A DNA stretch of 20,870 bases from the NCBI GenBank assembly GCA_029056365.1, contig JAIDBM010000035.1, forward strand, positions 1 to 20,870, given 5' to 3'. This document shows positions 1 through 7,318 of this stretch, one piece after another. Position numbers and translations under genes: made by a program. The notes below the pieces were generated by a model. The model had not been told where the DNA came from. It saw only the letters and a program-made list of their open reading frames with translations, and searched no databases. Source of the stretch: Muribaculaceae bacterium. Its GTDB lineage: Bacteria > Bacteroidota > Bacteroidia > Bacteroidales > Muribaculaceae. Every line of letters begins with the position of its first letter. Position 1 is the first letter of the stretch.

Positions 1-154
1 CCTGATTCGGCAGCGCACAATCTGCGAAAAAATATGCAACCCTGACGTTAACATTTATTGTCGAACCGGCTCTAAAGTAATACTGCGCAAACACAAATTT
101 TCCTGCGCTTATCGTAATCGATTAAAATCAAGCCGATTGCACACCCCGACTTAA

Positions 155-178
155 TCCGAAATATTCTCGGAATTTTTT
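155..178 (+). terminator. Weak hairpin followed by T6, possible terminator of an upstream gene
   Basis: TCCGA at 155-159 pairs with TCGGA at 167-171 and is followed by six T at 173-178. The stem is only 5 bp. In the second repeat copy an inserted C changes the right arm, so the stem is not well conserved. It could close a gene lying left of the window, or be chance. Apart from this hairpin and the promoter below, nothing convincing is seen in bases 1-316. Confidence 0.3.
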
Positions 179-260
179 ACATGAATCATGGTGTTGTATA
201 TCATTGAATATTAATTCATTACGAATTCAGTAGGAATGTTTTAAAATGTTGATATTTCTA

Positions 261-291
261 TTGCATATGAATTTAATTTAATCTAACTTTG
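261..291 (+). promoter_or_regulatory. Bacteroidota-type promoter for the RiPP locus
   Basis: TAACTTTG at 284-291 fits the Bacteroidota -7 consensus TAnnTTTG, with a TTG -33 element at 261-263 exactly 20 bases upstream. The predicted start of transcription is near 298, leaving a leader of about 20 bases before the ATG at 317. The same box and spacing are kept in the duplicated block at 7266-7296, which supports a real function. Confidence 0.75.
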
Positions 292-316
292 CGGTGTACC
301 CTAAAAACACCAACTG

Positions 317-706
317 ATGAAATTACTTAAATTCACACTCGCAATCGGTGCTGTCTTGTTTCTGTCCGTAGACAAAATATCTGCCGACACCCCAGGAGGA
401 ACCAACGGGAACCTTAGCAATGGTCCGGTTTTTATTCCTAAGACTGATCCTAAAGGCACGCGCCCCAAAGCTCCATCGGCCCAAGTGGTGGAGGCTACCT
501 ATGAAGACGGCTATCTGTATCTGAATTTCAAATACAGCGAGGGCCCTGCTGTTCTATACGTATATGACTCGGAGCAGACCACACTGCTGTCGCAACACAT
601 GCTCAGCACCGAATCCGAAACCGCAATATATATCGGAAACATCTCCGATGCCTACCTACTGATCGAGACCTCCAACGGGCATGAGTACGAAGGCTGGATT
701 TACTAA
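317..706 (+). CDS. Small secreted DUF3244-like protein
   Basis: This is a 129-residue protein with an N-terminal signal peptide (about residues 1-23, ending near KISA) and a mature beta-rich domain. Residues 54-129 show the pattern of the DUF3244 family of small exported Bacteroidales proteins: a stretch like VVEATYEDGYLYLNF, then alternating hydrophobic strands, and an ending like HEYEGWIY. The mature N-terminus (residues 24-53) is a Gly/Asn/Pro-rich linker. The family has no established biochemical role that I can assign. It is the first gene after the locus promoter and lies 107 bases before the Cys-rich precursor, with no clear promoter between, so it is probably co-transcribed with it. 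It might be a periplasmic or surface partner of the peptide, such as a chaperone, immunity or binding protein; that is inference only. The ATG at 317 was chosen because it gives the signal peptide directly. Confidence 0.75.
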   Translation: MKLLKFTLAIGAVLFLSVDKISADTPGGTNGNLSNGPVFIPKTDPKGTRPKAPSAQVVEATYEDGYLYLNFKYSEGPAVLYVYDSEQTTLLSQHMLSTESETAIYIGNISDAYLLIETSNGHEYEGWIY

Positions 707-715
707 GTGAATAAA

Positions 716-729
716 TTCAAACGTTTGAA
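716..729. promoter_or_regulatory. Perfect 14-bp palindrome in the intergenic gap
   Basis: TTCAAACGTTTGAA is a perfect palindrome lying 10 bases after the stop of the DUF3244-like gene. A second imperfect inverted repeat, GACTC/GAGTC with a 4-base loop, lies at 756-769. Either could be an operator or, as RNA, a processing or stability hairpin ahead of the precursor message. No U-run follows, so a terminator is unlikely. Confidence 0.4.
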
Positions 730-813
730 CACAGACCCGACTGTACAAAGGGGCCGACTCTCATGAGTCCGTCGTGTTAACCAATCTTTATAAAAACTCC
801 TAATTTCATAAAC

Positions 814-1083
814 ATGAAAAAAGAAGAAAACAAACAACTTGTGGCAATCCCTACAGGGGAATTACTGTCCGAACTTGAAAGCATGGTGGTGTTCGGTGGT
901 ATAGGTATGGGGGTAGATGTAACCAATGAATGCACCAACTCCGGCTGCTCCACCAATAATGTAGCGAACTGTGGAACGAAATGTACTGAATCATGTAATC
1001 CAAAATTCAATAGCGGCTGTATTTCCAAGCCTCTACTAACCTGCACAAGCACAGAGCCCAAATACCGAACACCTTGCACATAA
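814..1083 (+). CDS. Candidate RiPP precursor: double-glycine leader, 8-Cys core
   Basis: This 89-residue peptide has a Cys-free, acidic leader (residues 1-29) and a Cys/Asn/Thr-rich core. The leader ends in Gly28-Gly29 and carries the usual C39-protease leader signals: Leu at -12, Glu at -8 and Val at -4 (ELLSELESMVVFGG). The core has eight cysteines at 40, 45, 53, 57, 61, 69, 77 and 88, and no hydrophobic segment. It sits directly before a radical SAM/SPASM enzyme and in the same locus as a C39-peptidase ABC transporter, which is the classic context for a thioether-type RiPP (sactipeptide or ranthipeptide). Cutting after Gly29 would release a 60-residue product. The sequence is not one I recognise, and spacing and Cys number differ from the six-Cys SCIFF peptides. 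An unmodified disulfide-rich bacteriocin is the main alternative. The A-rich region before the ATG is usual for Bacteroidota translation starts. Confidence 0.8.
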   Translation: MKKEENKQLVAIPTGELLSELESMVVFGGIGMGVDVTNECTNSGCSTNNVANCGTKCTESCNPKFNSGCISKPLLTCTSTEPKYRTPCT

Positions 1084-1094
1084 AACTCCACAAA

Positions 1095-1140
1095 CCATGA
1101 GTTGACTATGATATCCTAACGCAGTCATAGTATAACATGG
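1095..1140 (+). other. Intergenic RNA hairpin after the precursor gene
   Basis: ACTATGA at 1105-1111 pairs with TCATAGT at 1125-1131 (7 bp). GTT/AAC at 1101-1103 and 1134-1136 and CCAT/ATGG at 1095-1098 and 1137-1140 extend it with small bulges. It begins 12 bases after the precursor stop and has no U-run. It may protect the 3' end of an abundant precursor message. Confidence 0.45.
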
Positions 1141-1154
1141 TTACTCTTCGACTA

Positions 1155-1185
1155 AACAGCCTCGGAGCAATACCCCGAGGCTGTT
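1155..1185 (+). terminator. Strong hairpin between precursor and maturase, likely terminator or attenuator
   Basis: AACAGCCTCGG at 1155-1165 pairs perfectly with CCGAGGCTGTT at 1175-1185, an 11-bp stem with a 9-base loop. No T-run follows, so termination may be partial. Its place between the precursor and its modifying enzyme fits the usual need for much more precursor than enzyme. Confidence 0.65.
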
Positions 1186-1191
1186 ACAAAG

Positions 1192-1199
1192 TATATTTG
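1192..1199 (+). promoter_or_regulatory. Possible secondary promoter (-7 box) for the radical SAM gene
   Basis: TATATTTG matches TAnnTTTG and lies just after the hairpin, 37 bases before the ATG of the maturase gene. No TTG -33 element is present at the expected spacing (that region is inside the hairpin), so the site is probably weak. Confidence 0.4.
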
Positions 1200-1236
1200 T
1201 GATATAAAACAATAAAATAGACAGAACACCCCCTTT

Positions 1237-2511
1237 ATGAAAGCGAGCAAATTTAACCATCACCTGAAAGATGGCAATAGTATAATATTTTTCAACACTC
1301 TGACCGAATCGAGCTTTAGAGTGTCGGAAAAGACCGCCGTATCTATTGATAAAATTCTAAAGAACCCAGACTTGCAAGACAACAGATTCTCTCTATTTAT
1401 CTCAGATATGAAATCTCAAGGTTTTATTATTGATGATGACTGCGATGAATACGCACTGTTGAAGTGTAAATATCACAACCTACAAAAAAAAGACACCTAC
1501 ACATTTATGCTTCTGCCTACTTACCAGTGTAACCTCAGATGCTGGTACTGTATACAGAAACATGCAGATTCTTGGCTTAGCGACCAATCAATAGAACGAA
1601 TCAAGACCCGCGTAAAAAAACAGGTAGCCCGAGACGGAATACGAAATATTACACTGATGTGGTTTGGCGGAGAACCACTACTTGCCTTTGATAAAGTTGT
1701 TGAACTTACAAAATGGACCAAGGAACTTGCCGACCTTAATAACATGTCCTTTTCATGCTCCGTAACAACAAACGGCACTCTGTTGAACGAACAACGAATT
1801 GAGCAGCTACGACAAGCTGGCGTCAACCACTATCAAATAACTATCGATGGCGACCGCTCCACACACAACTCCATAAAGGTTCTTGGCAAACAGTCGGCAT
1901 ACGACACAACTCTACACAACATAGGGTTGTTGTCGCAACACACTACATGCTCGCTAAGATTCAACTATACTAAAGAGAACATGCATCCGGAATCCATCAT
2001 AAACGACCTCGATAGAGTTTTACCTAAAAGCAGACATAACATACGTTTTACTATACACAAAGTATGGCAGGAAGACGATGACGCAGTACCCGAAAACATT
2101 GTGACCGACCTAATGGAAAAAGCCTACCGTATAAATCTACTTCCTGTGCTCGCAGAACCAGGTTTGTGCTATACCGACTATAAATATTTCGACTGCTTCT
2201 TTGCAAACGGAACCGTTGGCAAATGCGACAACATAGATCCGTCAGAACTGACCTCATTCATCGACAGTGAAGGCAATGTCAAATTCGGCAATGAAGAAGC
2301 AAGCTTCACGCCTGTTATGGATAGTGATGCTTCAGAATGCAAGGAATGCTGCTATCTACCAATCTGTTGGGGTCCGTGCACAGCAAAACGTCATCCGATG
2401 CTTGAATCAACAGGGAGCATCCGATGCCAGTTCGACGACAAACATAAAGACATGCATGATTCCATTCGAAGAATTCATCTTAACAGGGAATATGTAAAAA
2501 AAAGTCAATGA
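1237..2511 (+). CDS. Radical SAM/SPASM peptide maturase
   Basis: This 424-residue enzyme is predicted to modify the Cys-rich peptide encoded just upstream, using an iron-sulfur cluster and S-adenosylmethionine. Residues 1-90 form an N-terminal region of the type that often holds a peptide-binding (RRE-like) fold. The radical SAM core starts at 94 with the CX3CX2C cluster motif (Cys98, Cys102, Cys105; CNLRCWYC), followed by GGEP at 144-147 (SAM binding) and VTTNG at 176-180. The C-terminal SPASM region has Cys320, Cys330, then CX2CX5CX3C (Cys368, 371, 377, 381) and Cys397, so two auxiliary 4Fe-4S clusters are expected. Known SPASM maturases form Cys-to-carbon thioether or carbon-carbon cross-links; which one is made here cannot be read from sequence. 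The length is normal and all cluster cysteines are present. Its last 19 codons are duplicated at 7371-7444. Confidence 0.88.
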   Translation: MKASKFNHHLKDGNSIIFFNTLTESSFRVSEKTAVSIDKILKNPDLQDNRFSLFISDMKSQGFIIDDDCDEYALLKCKYHNLQKKDTYTFMLLPTYQCNLRCWYCIQKHADSWLSDQSIERIKTRVKKQVARDGIRNITLMWFGGEPLLAFDKVVELTKWTKELADLNNMSFSCSVTTNGTLLNEQRIEQLRQAGVNHYQITIDGDRSTHNSIKVLGKQSAYDTTLHNIGLLSQHTTCSLRFNYTKENMHPESIINDLDRVLPKSRHNIRFTIHKVWQEDDDAVPENIVTDLMEKAYRINLLPVLAEPGLCYTDYKYFDCFFANGTVGKCDNIDPSELTSFIDSEGNVKFGNEEASFTPVMDSDASECKECCYLPICWGPCTAKRHPMLESTGSIRCQFDDKHKDMHDSIRRIHLNREYVKKSQ

Positions 2512-2851
2512 AAAATAATTCATTTTAGATTTTTTACTACATTTGCAAAATAAAACTAATTTCCAATTCCAGATTGTTATGAAAGTTCTCGTTGTTTTTA
2601 CATTCATAATTCTTTCGGCTCTTACTTCCTATGCCCGGACTATCATAGGCATAGTATATTCCGACAGCACCATGACCGCCGTGGCCGATGCCGTGTGCAA
2701 ACTATATGAAGAAGATGTACAAATATCGAACACAACCACAAATGAAAACGGGCTGTTCCAGATTCGGACAGAAAACAAATCAGCACTGATTCTGGAAATC
2801 GACAAAGAAGGGTTCAGCGGAACAGTAATAATTATCGATGCCGGCGGCAAA
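2450..2851. repeat. Direct repeat spanning radical SAM tail and start of beta-barrel gene, copy 1
   Basis: This block is repeated at 7368-7770. It contains the last codons of the maturase gene, the intergenic promoter and the first 91 codons of the beta-barrel gene. Identity by eye is well above 90%, then it ends abruptly after a GGCGGCAAA at 2843-2851. The sharp edges suggest recombination or gene conversion. Confidence 0.88.
2538..2545 (+). promoter_or_regulatory. -7 box for the first beta-barrel gene
   Basis: TACATTTG matches TAnnTTTG and lies 33 bases before the ATG at 2579. Its conserved counterpart in the duplicate is TATTTTTG at 7457-7464. The box overlaps a possible TTG start at 2543, which argues that translation really begins at 2579. 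The -33 element is poor. Confidence 0.5.
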
Positions 2852-4867
2852 GACATAGACCTTGGTTCGATTGCACTCAGCGAGGCATCGACTCTCGATG
2901 AACTCAAAGTTGAATCGACAAATATCGTTCACTCAAAAGGACGCACCATTGTGTTTCCATCGCAGGCCGACCTTGATGCCTCTGCGACTACACTGAGCCT
3001 GTTCCAGAAACTGCCTCTGGCCGGACTCCTCGCCGACCCTGTAACACGAACTCTTACTGTAAACCGTGGCAAACCTGTAATTCTAATCAACGGCATTCCG
3101 GCCTCGATGGACGATGTGAATGCCCTGCAGCCTAAGGACATCGAAAAAATCGAGTACTCTTATATCACCCCCGCCCGCTATGCCGACAAGGGGTGCAGCG
3201 GTTTCCTGTCGATAACACTGAAAGAGCGCGAGGATGGCGGACAAGTGTATCTTTGGGGCCGCAGCGCAGTGAATACCGCGTTTGTCGACGGCTTTCTGCG
3301 TGCATCGTATCATCAGGGGCCATCACAGTTCACGCTACAATATAATCCGTCGTGGCGCAACTATCAGCATGTCTACGACTATACGTCTGAAAAACTCATA
3401 GGCGATGATTACCAGGTGGATATCGAATCGCACGACCGTAACCCGTTCAATTACCAGACCCATTCAGTGGCGCTGAAATATGATTTCGCACCTTCCGACC
3501 GCACTGTGTTCTCGGCACGCTTTACCGCCACGCCGATGGATAACAACGAACGCACAATCGGTTCGTTGAAAGACACGGAACTCGGCGAATATGAGATGAA
3601 ATCCAAAAGCTCATCCAGGCAGTTCTCGCCGTCGCTCGACTTGTTCGTCCGACATAATTTCAATGAAAAGAACTCGCTTGAAGCTCAGGTTGTAGGAACT
3701 ATTACTTCCGACAACTACCGACACTACAACCACTACGACATTCCCGGAAACAATAACTTTGTAAACGATGTCAACAACCGTCGCAGATCGCTTATCAGTG
3801 AAATAAGCTATGTGCACGGCTTCGACCAGACCATGACCCTTTCGGGCGGAATCCAGAACTCAATGTCGCACAATACCAACGAATATATCGGAAAGGACTT
3901 CAAGCCGGTGCTGACCGACAACAACAACTACATATATGCCCGATTCAGCAAACAGTTCAGCCGGGTTTATCTCACTGCTGCTACCGGAATGAAACTTTTC
4001 TGGACCCGTAACGATGACATCCGCCGAAATTTCATACGCAATCTGTCTTCGCTGAACGCATCATGGTATCTCGGACAAAAATGGGTGGTGCAAGGCTCAT
4101 TCAGCTACACCCCAGTAATTCCTTCACTGGCCCAACTTACCGAATATGAGGTGGAGACAACGCCTTACCTGAGCAAAAGCGGCAACCCGAATCTTAAAGT
4201 GGGGGAACATTTCTCTTATGTTCTTAGCGGACAATACACGCACCGCAAGTTCTCGGCTTCGATTATGACCGGTGTGTACGATTTTAAAAACGCGCCATTC
4301 TATGATGTTGTCTACAAAGGCAATGGAAAATTCCTGTCACAGATACTGAACGCCGACAAATGCTTCACATGGCAGAGCGCTCTGCAGCTGAGAATATCTG
4401 AAATATATGGTTTCGGGGCAAATGTGGCACTGATTCTCTCGCGGTATGAAAGCGCAATCAACGACTGGAACTATCACCTCACTTCGTTTAGCGGCACGAT
4501 GAATCTTTGGTGGCACAAGGGGCCGTGGATAGTGTCGTACTACCGAAAATTCCCCGGCAAGGATCTTTTCAGCTATAATGTCAGCCGCGAAGAGAACTCC
4601 GACATACTGCAGGTGGAATTCCGTCCCGACAAACACTGGACCTTAGGCATCGGCTGGTGGTATATGTTTGAAAAGAAAGGCACCAAATATCCGTCGTGGA
4701 GCTACTCGCATGTAAATCCTTCGTACACTCAGCGATATATCGAGAACAATGGCAACATGGTGGTGCTGAGTGCATGCTACACCGCCGACTTCGGCGCTCT
4801 GTTCAAACGCAACACCAACCGTAGTCTCAACAATACCGACAGCAATAATTCGCTGCTCAAAAACTAA
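2579..4867 (+). CDS. Outer-membrane beta-barrel protein, TonB-receptor-like (copy 1)
   Basis: This 762-residue protein has a signal peptide (residues 1-19), a carboxypeptidase-regulatory-like Ig domain (about 20-100), a plug-like domain (about 110-216; LFQKLPLAGL, VILINGIP and the ITPARYADKG motif are typical) and a long barrel with alternating aromatic strands (about 220-750). It belongs to the outer-membrane beta-barrel group common in Bacteroidota, related to TonB-dependent receptors. A clear TonB box is not evident. The ATG at 2579 was chosen over an upstream TTG because it begins exactly with the signal peptide and the -7 box lies over the TTG. The end, after the last strand near LSACYTADFG, is a polar Asn/Ser-rich tail identical in the third barrel protein. 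In this locus it may move or bind the peptide at the outer membrane (inference). A terminator follows. Confidence 0.85.
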   Translation: MKVLVVFTFIILSALTSYARTIIGIVYSDSTMTAVADAVCKLYEEDVQISNTTTNENGLFQIRTENKSALILEIDKEGFSGTVIIIDAGGKDIDLGSIALSEASTLDELKVESTNIVHSKGRTIVFPSQADLDASATTLSLFQKLPLAGLLADPVTRTLTVNRGKPVILINGIPASMDDVNALQPKDIEKIEYSYITPARYADKGCSGFLSITLKEREDGGQVYLWGRSAVNTAFVDGFLRASYHQGPSQFTLQYNPSWRNYQHVYDYTSEKLIGDDYQVDIESHDRNPFNYQTHSVALKYDFAPSDRTVFSARFTATPMDNNERTIGSLKDTELGEYEMKSKSSSRQFSPSLDLFVRHNFNEKNSLEAQVVGTITSDNYRHYNHYDIPGNNNFVNDVNNRRRSLISEISYVHGFDQTMTLSGGIQNSMSHNTNEYIGKDFKPVLTDNNNYIYARFSKQFSRVYLTAATGMKLFWTRNDDIRRNFIRNLSSLNASWYLGQKWVVQGSFSYTPVIPSLAQLTEYEVETTPYLSKSGNPNLKVGEHFSYVLSGQYTHRKFSASIMTGVYDFKNAPFYDVVYKGNGKFLSQILNADKCFTWQSALQLRISEIYGFGANVALILSRYESAINDWNYHLTSFSGTMNLWWHKGPWIVSYYRKFPGKDLFSYNVSREENSDILQVEFRPDKHWTLGIGWWYMFEKKGTKYPSWSYSHVNPSYTQRYIENNGNMVVLSACYTADFGALFKRNTNRSLNNTDSNNSLLKN

Positions 4868-4895
4868 CACGGAGTGGAGGCATCCCTGCCTCCAC
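4754..4895. repeat. Direct repeat of beta-barrel gene 3' end plus terminator, copy 1
   Basis: This matches 9685-9826 with only about four differences, covering the last 37 codons and the terminator stem. The protein segments just before it are much less alike, so identity rises sharply at this point. Confidence 0.85.
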
Positions 4896-4896
4896 T
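4873..4896 (+). terminator. Hairpin terminator after the first beta-barrel gene
   Basis: AGTGGAGGCA pairs perfectly with TGCCTCCACT around a TCCC loop (10 bp), followed by a GTTT tract. An almost identical terminator follows the third beta-barrel gene at 9805-9826. The sequence ATACTTTG follows at 4901-4908 and again after the second hairpin; it resembles but does not fully fit a -7 box. Confidence 0.8.
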
Positions 4897-4917
4897 GTTT
4901 ATACTTTGGAAATCGAT

Positions 4918-7035
4918 ATGGGCAAATCAGTTAAATGTATCACAGTTATTCTGGCTCTGATCAGCAGTTGCGTGGCAACTGCTGTAAATACAATTTCCTT
5001 AAATAACGATACTGTTGCAGTTAACCAACTTGGGGAACTGCAGGTTCATGGAAATCTGACAAGACACCAGGGGCAGAACGATGTGTATATCATAACCGAT
5101 GATATTCGCCGTGGAAAACAAACCGCAGGAGAACTGTTGCGCGAAATCAATGGCATCACATATGACCCAAGAGACCAGTCGGTATCCTATCTCGGTTCGC
5201 AGAATCTTGTGATTCTTGTCGACAGCATTCCCAAAAACGAAGAATTCATTAAATCCATGAACCCCGGAAAGTTCTCGCGTATAACCGTAGTGAATAATCC
5301 CGGTGGAAAATACCTCGGATATGACGCCTTGATTAACTTTGTGACCAGTCCGGTATATCAAGGAATCGACACTTACGAGTCCGCCATCGTACACATTTCT
5401 CCAAATAACAGAAACGGCGAAGGTCACGATTTAAAATGGAATAACGACAGAGTTAATTTCTGCTATACCAGAGACAAATTAAACATCGAAATGGATGTGA
5501 ACTATAGCTGGTACACTCAGGGAATGACATTTTATGAGGACATCCAATTTCCGCTGAACGGTGTAGCACAGACCATGCAGAAACGCAAAGACAGCAATCC
5601 GTCGAACTTCCAGTATGAAAACAGGCTCACCGGAGGACTTGGACTCGATTATACGATAAACCCTAATCACTCCGTTTCTCTGTTGTGGCGCATTGTGCCA
5701 AGTACTACAAGAAACACTAATTCATATTCTTATCTGCAGCAAAAAGTATCAGAGCCGACAAAGCTTGTGGATTATGCATCCTCCCGGATTTTGAAAAACA
5801 ACCTGCGCAATACCTTTGGCGCATATTATCGTGGCAAACTGAGTCAATGGCAAATTGATGCGGATATTACCTATACCGTACAGAACTGGGATGACAACAG
5901 ATTCGTTTCCCGCAGCGACGGCTACCGCCTGACCAATCTGCGTCATTTCCGTCAAAACTATTTCTGGGGAGGGGTTTCAGCCAATCGCGAATTCTGTGAC
6001 GGCAGATGGTTCCTATCGTTGTCAAGCTATGTAATGTCGGCAGACATCACCGATTTCTTACAGCATACCAATACAAAATTATCCAAGAATTTTATAACCG
6101 ACAACACTACTGTCGCGACCTTACAGTTCCAGCCTCTGAACAATTTCTCTATGTCGGCCACCATAGGCAGTTATGTGTATCATAACAATGCCGGCCCTGT
6201 TACAACGAATGCAATAAAACCCCGGCTGGCCACAAACTTGTTCTGGCAACCGAATAAGGATATTTTCCTGCGTGCCAGTTATTCCATGACTCCATCGTTG
6301 CCATCCGCCGGAACAACCGTGGATTACGGCAATTATCAGGACTCGCTGATATATCTGGCAGGAAATCCGGCTTTGGCTCCGAATGTTTTTCATCAGGTTG
6401 GTCTCAATGCAAATCTCTGGCGTGTGTTTACTGTTTACGCAGGTTTCAACATGAATACAAACACTATAGTTCCCATTTCTGAAGCGAGACTGACTCCTGA
6501 CGGCACGCCATATGTTTTTCAACAGTATCAGAATATTTCCACTAAAAACTGGACTTTTGGTTTAAATATTAATAAAAAATGGAATAACGGACTGGAGATT
6601 TACTCCAACATTTCACTTGTCAATATGGAAGCCAGATACCGGGAACTGCATCGGCAGAAATTAAGTCCATCCGGTATGGCTACGCTCTACTATTTTAATC
6701 AAAAACTTAGTGGACTGGCCTTTATTCAGTATATACTTGTCTCCGCAGCAACTGTATCTCCCCAGCGTATCGGTTACGGCTACTATGATACTGTCACAAT
6801 CGGTATTGAAAAGCTATTGTTTAACAATAAGCTGACACTGTCACTGTATTATAATGCTCCGCTGCACATCGCCAACGGAGAAACTCACTCCGACTTCTTT
6901 TCTCCGGCGTACAATTCAGTATCTTACGGAAACAACCAGTTCCGTTCGGATAATTTTTTAGTAATCAAAGCCCAGTTCCGATTTAACGCCGGATTTAAAG
7001 TTCGTAAATACAACCGAAACGTCTATGAACTTTAG
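4918..7035 (+). CDS. Outer-membrane beta-barrel protein, TonB-receptor-like (second type)
   Basis: This 705-residue protein has a signal peptide (about residues 1-22) but no Ig-like regulatory domain. A plug-like region spans about 40-150 (ELLREINGITYDPR, NLVILVDSIP, ITVVNNPGGKYLGYDALINF), then a barrel runs to the C-terminus, ending in strands such as NFLVIKAQFRFNAG. It is only distantly related to the other two barrel proteins of the locus. The ATG at 4918 was preferred to a TTG at 4906, because the signal peptide starts there. The stop TAG is followed after 2 bases by the ATG of a truncated transporter gene (TAGCCATG), so in the ancestral arrangement this gene directly preceded the ABC transporter. 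Together with its neighbour it could form a pair at the outer membrane, for example for export or self-recognition of the peptide; this is inference. Confidence 0.82.
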   Translation: MGKSVKCITVILALISSCVATAVNTISLNNDTVAVNQLGELQVHGNLTRHQGQNDVYIITDDIRRGKQTAGELLREINGITYDPRDQSVSYLGSQNLVILVDSIPKNEEFIKSMNPGKFSRITVVNNPGGKYLGYDALINFVTSPVYQGIDTYESAIVHISPNNRNGEGHDLKWNNDRVNFCYTRDKLNIEMDVNYSWYTQGMTFYEDIQFPLNGVAQTMQKRKDSNPSNFQYENRLTGGLGLDYTINPNHSVSLLWRIVPSTTRNTNSYSYLQQKVSEPTKLVDYASSRILKNNLRNTFGAYYRGKLSQWQIDADITYTVQNWDDNRFVSRSDGYRLTNLRHFRQNYFWGGVSANREFCDGRWFLSLSSYVMSADITDFLQHTNTKLSKNFITDNTTVATLQFQPLNNFSMSATIGSYVYHNNAGPVTTNAIKPRLATNLFWQPNKDIFLRASYSMTPSLPSAGTTVDYGNYQDSLIYLAGNPALAPNVFHQVGLNANLWRVFTVYAGFNMNTNTIVPISEARLTPDGTPYVFQQYQNISTKNWTFGLNINKKWNNGLEIYSNISLVNMEARYRELHRQKLSPSGMATLYYFNQKLSGLAFIQYILVSAATVSPQRIGYGYYDTVTIGIEKLLFNNKLTLSLYYNAPLHIANGETHSDFFSPAYNSVSYGNNQFRSDNFLVIKAQFRFNAGFKVRKYNRNVYEL

Positions 7036-7037
7036 CC

Positions 7038-7121
7038 ATGCGCTTCCACTTCATAAAACAGCACGACAGTATGAAATATACAAATACTGCGCAAACACAA
7101 ATTTTCCTGCGCTTATCGTAA
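7038..7121 (+). pseudogene. 5' remnant of a second C39-peptidase ABC transporter gene
   Basis: The first 12 codons (MRFHFIKQHDSM) match the start of the intact transporter at 9878, with one residue change (Pro4 to His). About 40 bases from the ATG on have only two differences. The reading frame then runs into the duplicated promoter block at 7083 and stops at 7119-7121. The catalytic Cys is lost, so this is a dead stub marking a duplication or deletion joint. Confidence 0.85.
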
Positions 7122-7297
7122 TCGATTAAAATCAAGCCGATTGCACACCCCGACTTAATCCGAAATATTCTCCGGAATTTTTTACATGAATCATAGCATC
7201 GTATTCTATTGAGTATCAATTCACTACACATCAAGCAGGAATGTTTTAAAATGTTGGCATTTCTATTGCGTATGAATTATATTTAATCTAACTTTGC
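7083..7297. repeat. Upstream/promoter block, copy 2
   Basis: This is the second copy of the block at 79-292, joined on its left to the transporter stub. It ends with an intact promoter. What follows (7298-7367) is unlike what follows copy 1. Confidence 0.9.
7266..7296 (+). promoter_or_regulatory. Duplicated Bacteroidota promoter
   Basis: TTG at 7266-7268, 20-base spacer, TAACTTTG at 7289-7296, the same design as at 261-291. It would drive the chimeric mini-ORF and the third beta-barrel gene. Confidence 0.7.
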
Positions 7298-7318
7298 CAA
7301 AAACATATTAACTCAATT

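Larger units (their letters stand above)
79..292. repeat. Upstream/promoter block, copy 1 of a 214-bp direct repeat
   Basis: This block recurs at 7083-7297. Read by eye, about the first 108 bases differ only by one inserted base, and the rest carries about 20 substitutions. It ends exactly with the -7 promoter box of the downstream gene. Its left edge is abrupt: in the second copy the block is joined to a fragment of the ABC transporter gene, which is not what lies left of position 79. No inverted terminal repeats or transposase go with it, so it looks like a duplication end rather than an insertion sequence. Confidence 0.9.

Noticed and set aside
2..154. Open frame from the window edge to a stop just before a weak hairpin
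   Set aside because: The 50 or so residues look like no protein, the same DNA occurs in the second repeat copy in another setting, and an open frame of this length is plausible by chance.
760..785. Resemblance to a hammerhead ribozyme core (ATGAGTCCGT)
   Set aside because: The essential CTGATGA and GAAA elements are absent and the stems do not fit; similarity is limited to about ten bases.
2543..2578. TTG starts giving longer N-termini for the barrel proteins (2543, 4906, 7453)
   Set aside because: The downstream ATG codons (2579, 4918, 7498) start exactly at the signal peptides, and at 2543 the TTG lies inside the -7 box.
79..7297. Insertion sequence or transposon bounded by the 214-bp repeats
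   Set aside because: The repeats are direct, hold a promoter and have no terminal inverted repeats or target duplications; no transposase or integrase is present between them. Cluster duplication explains them better.
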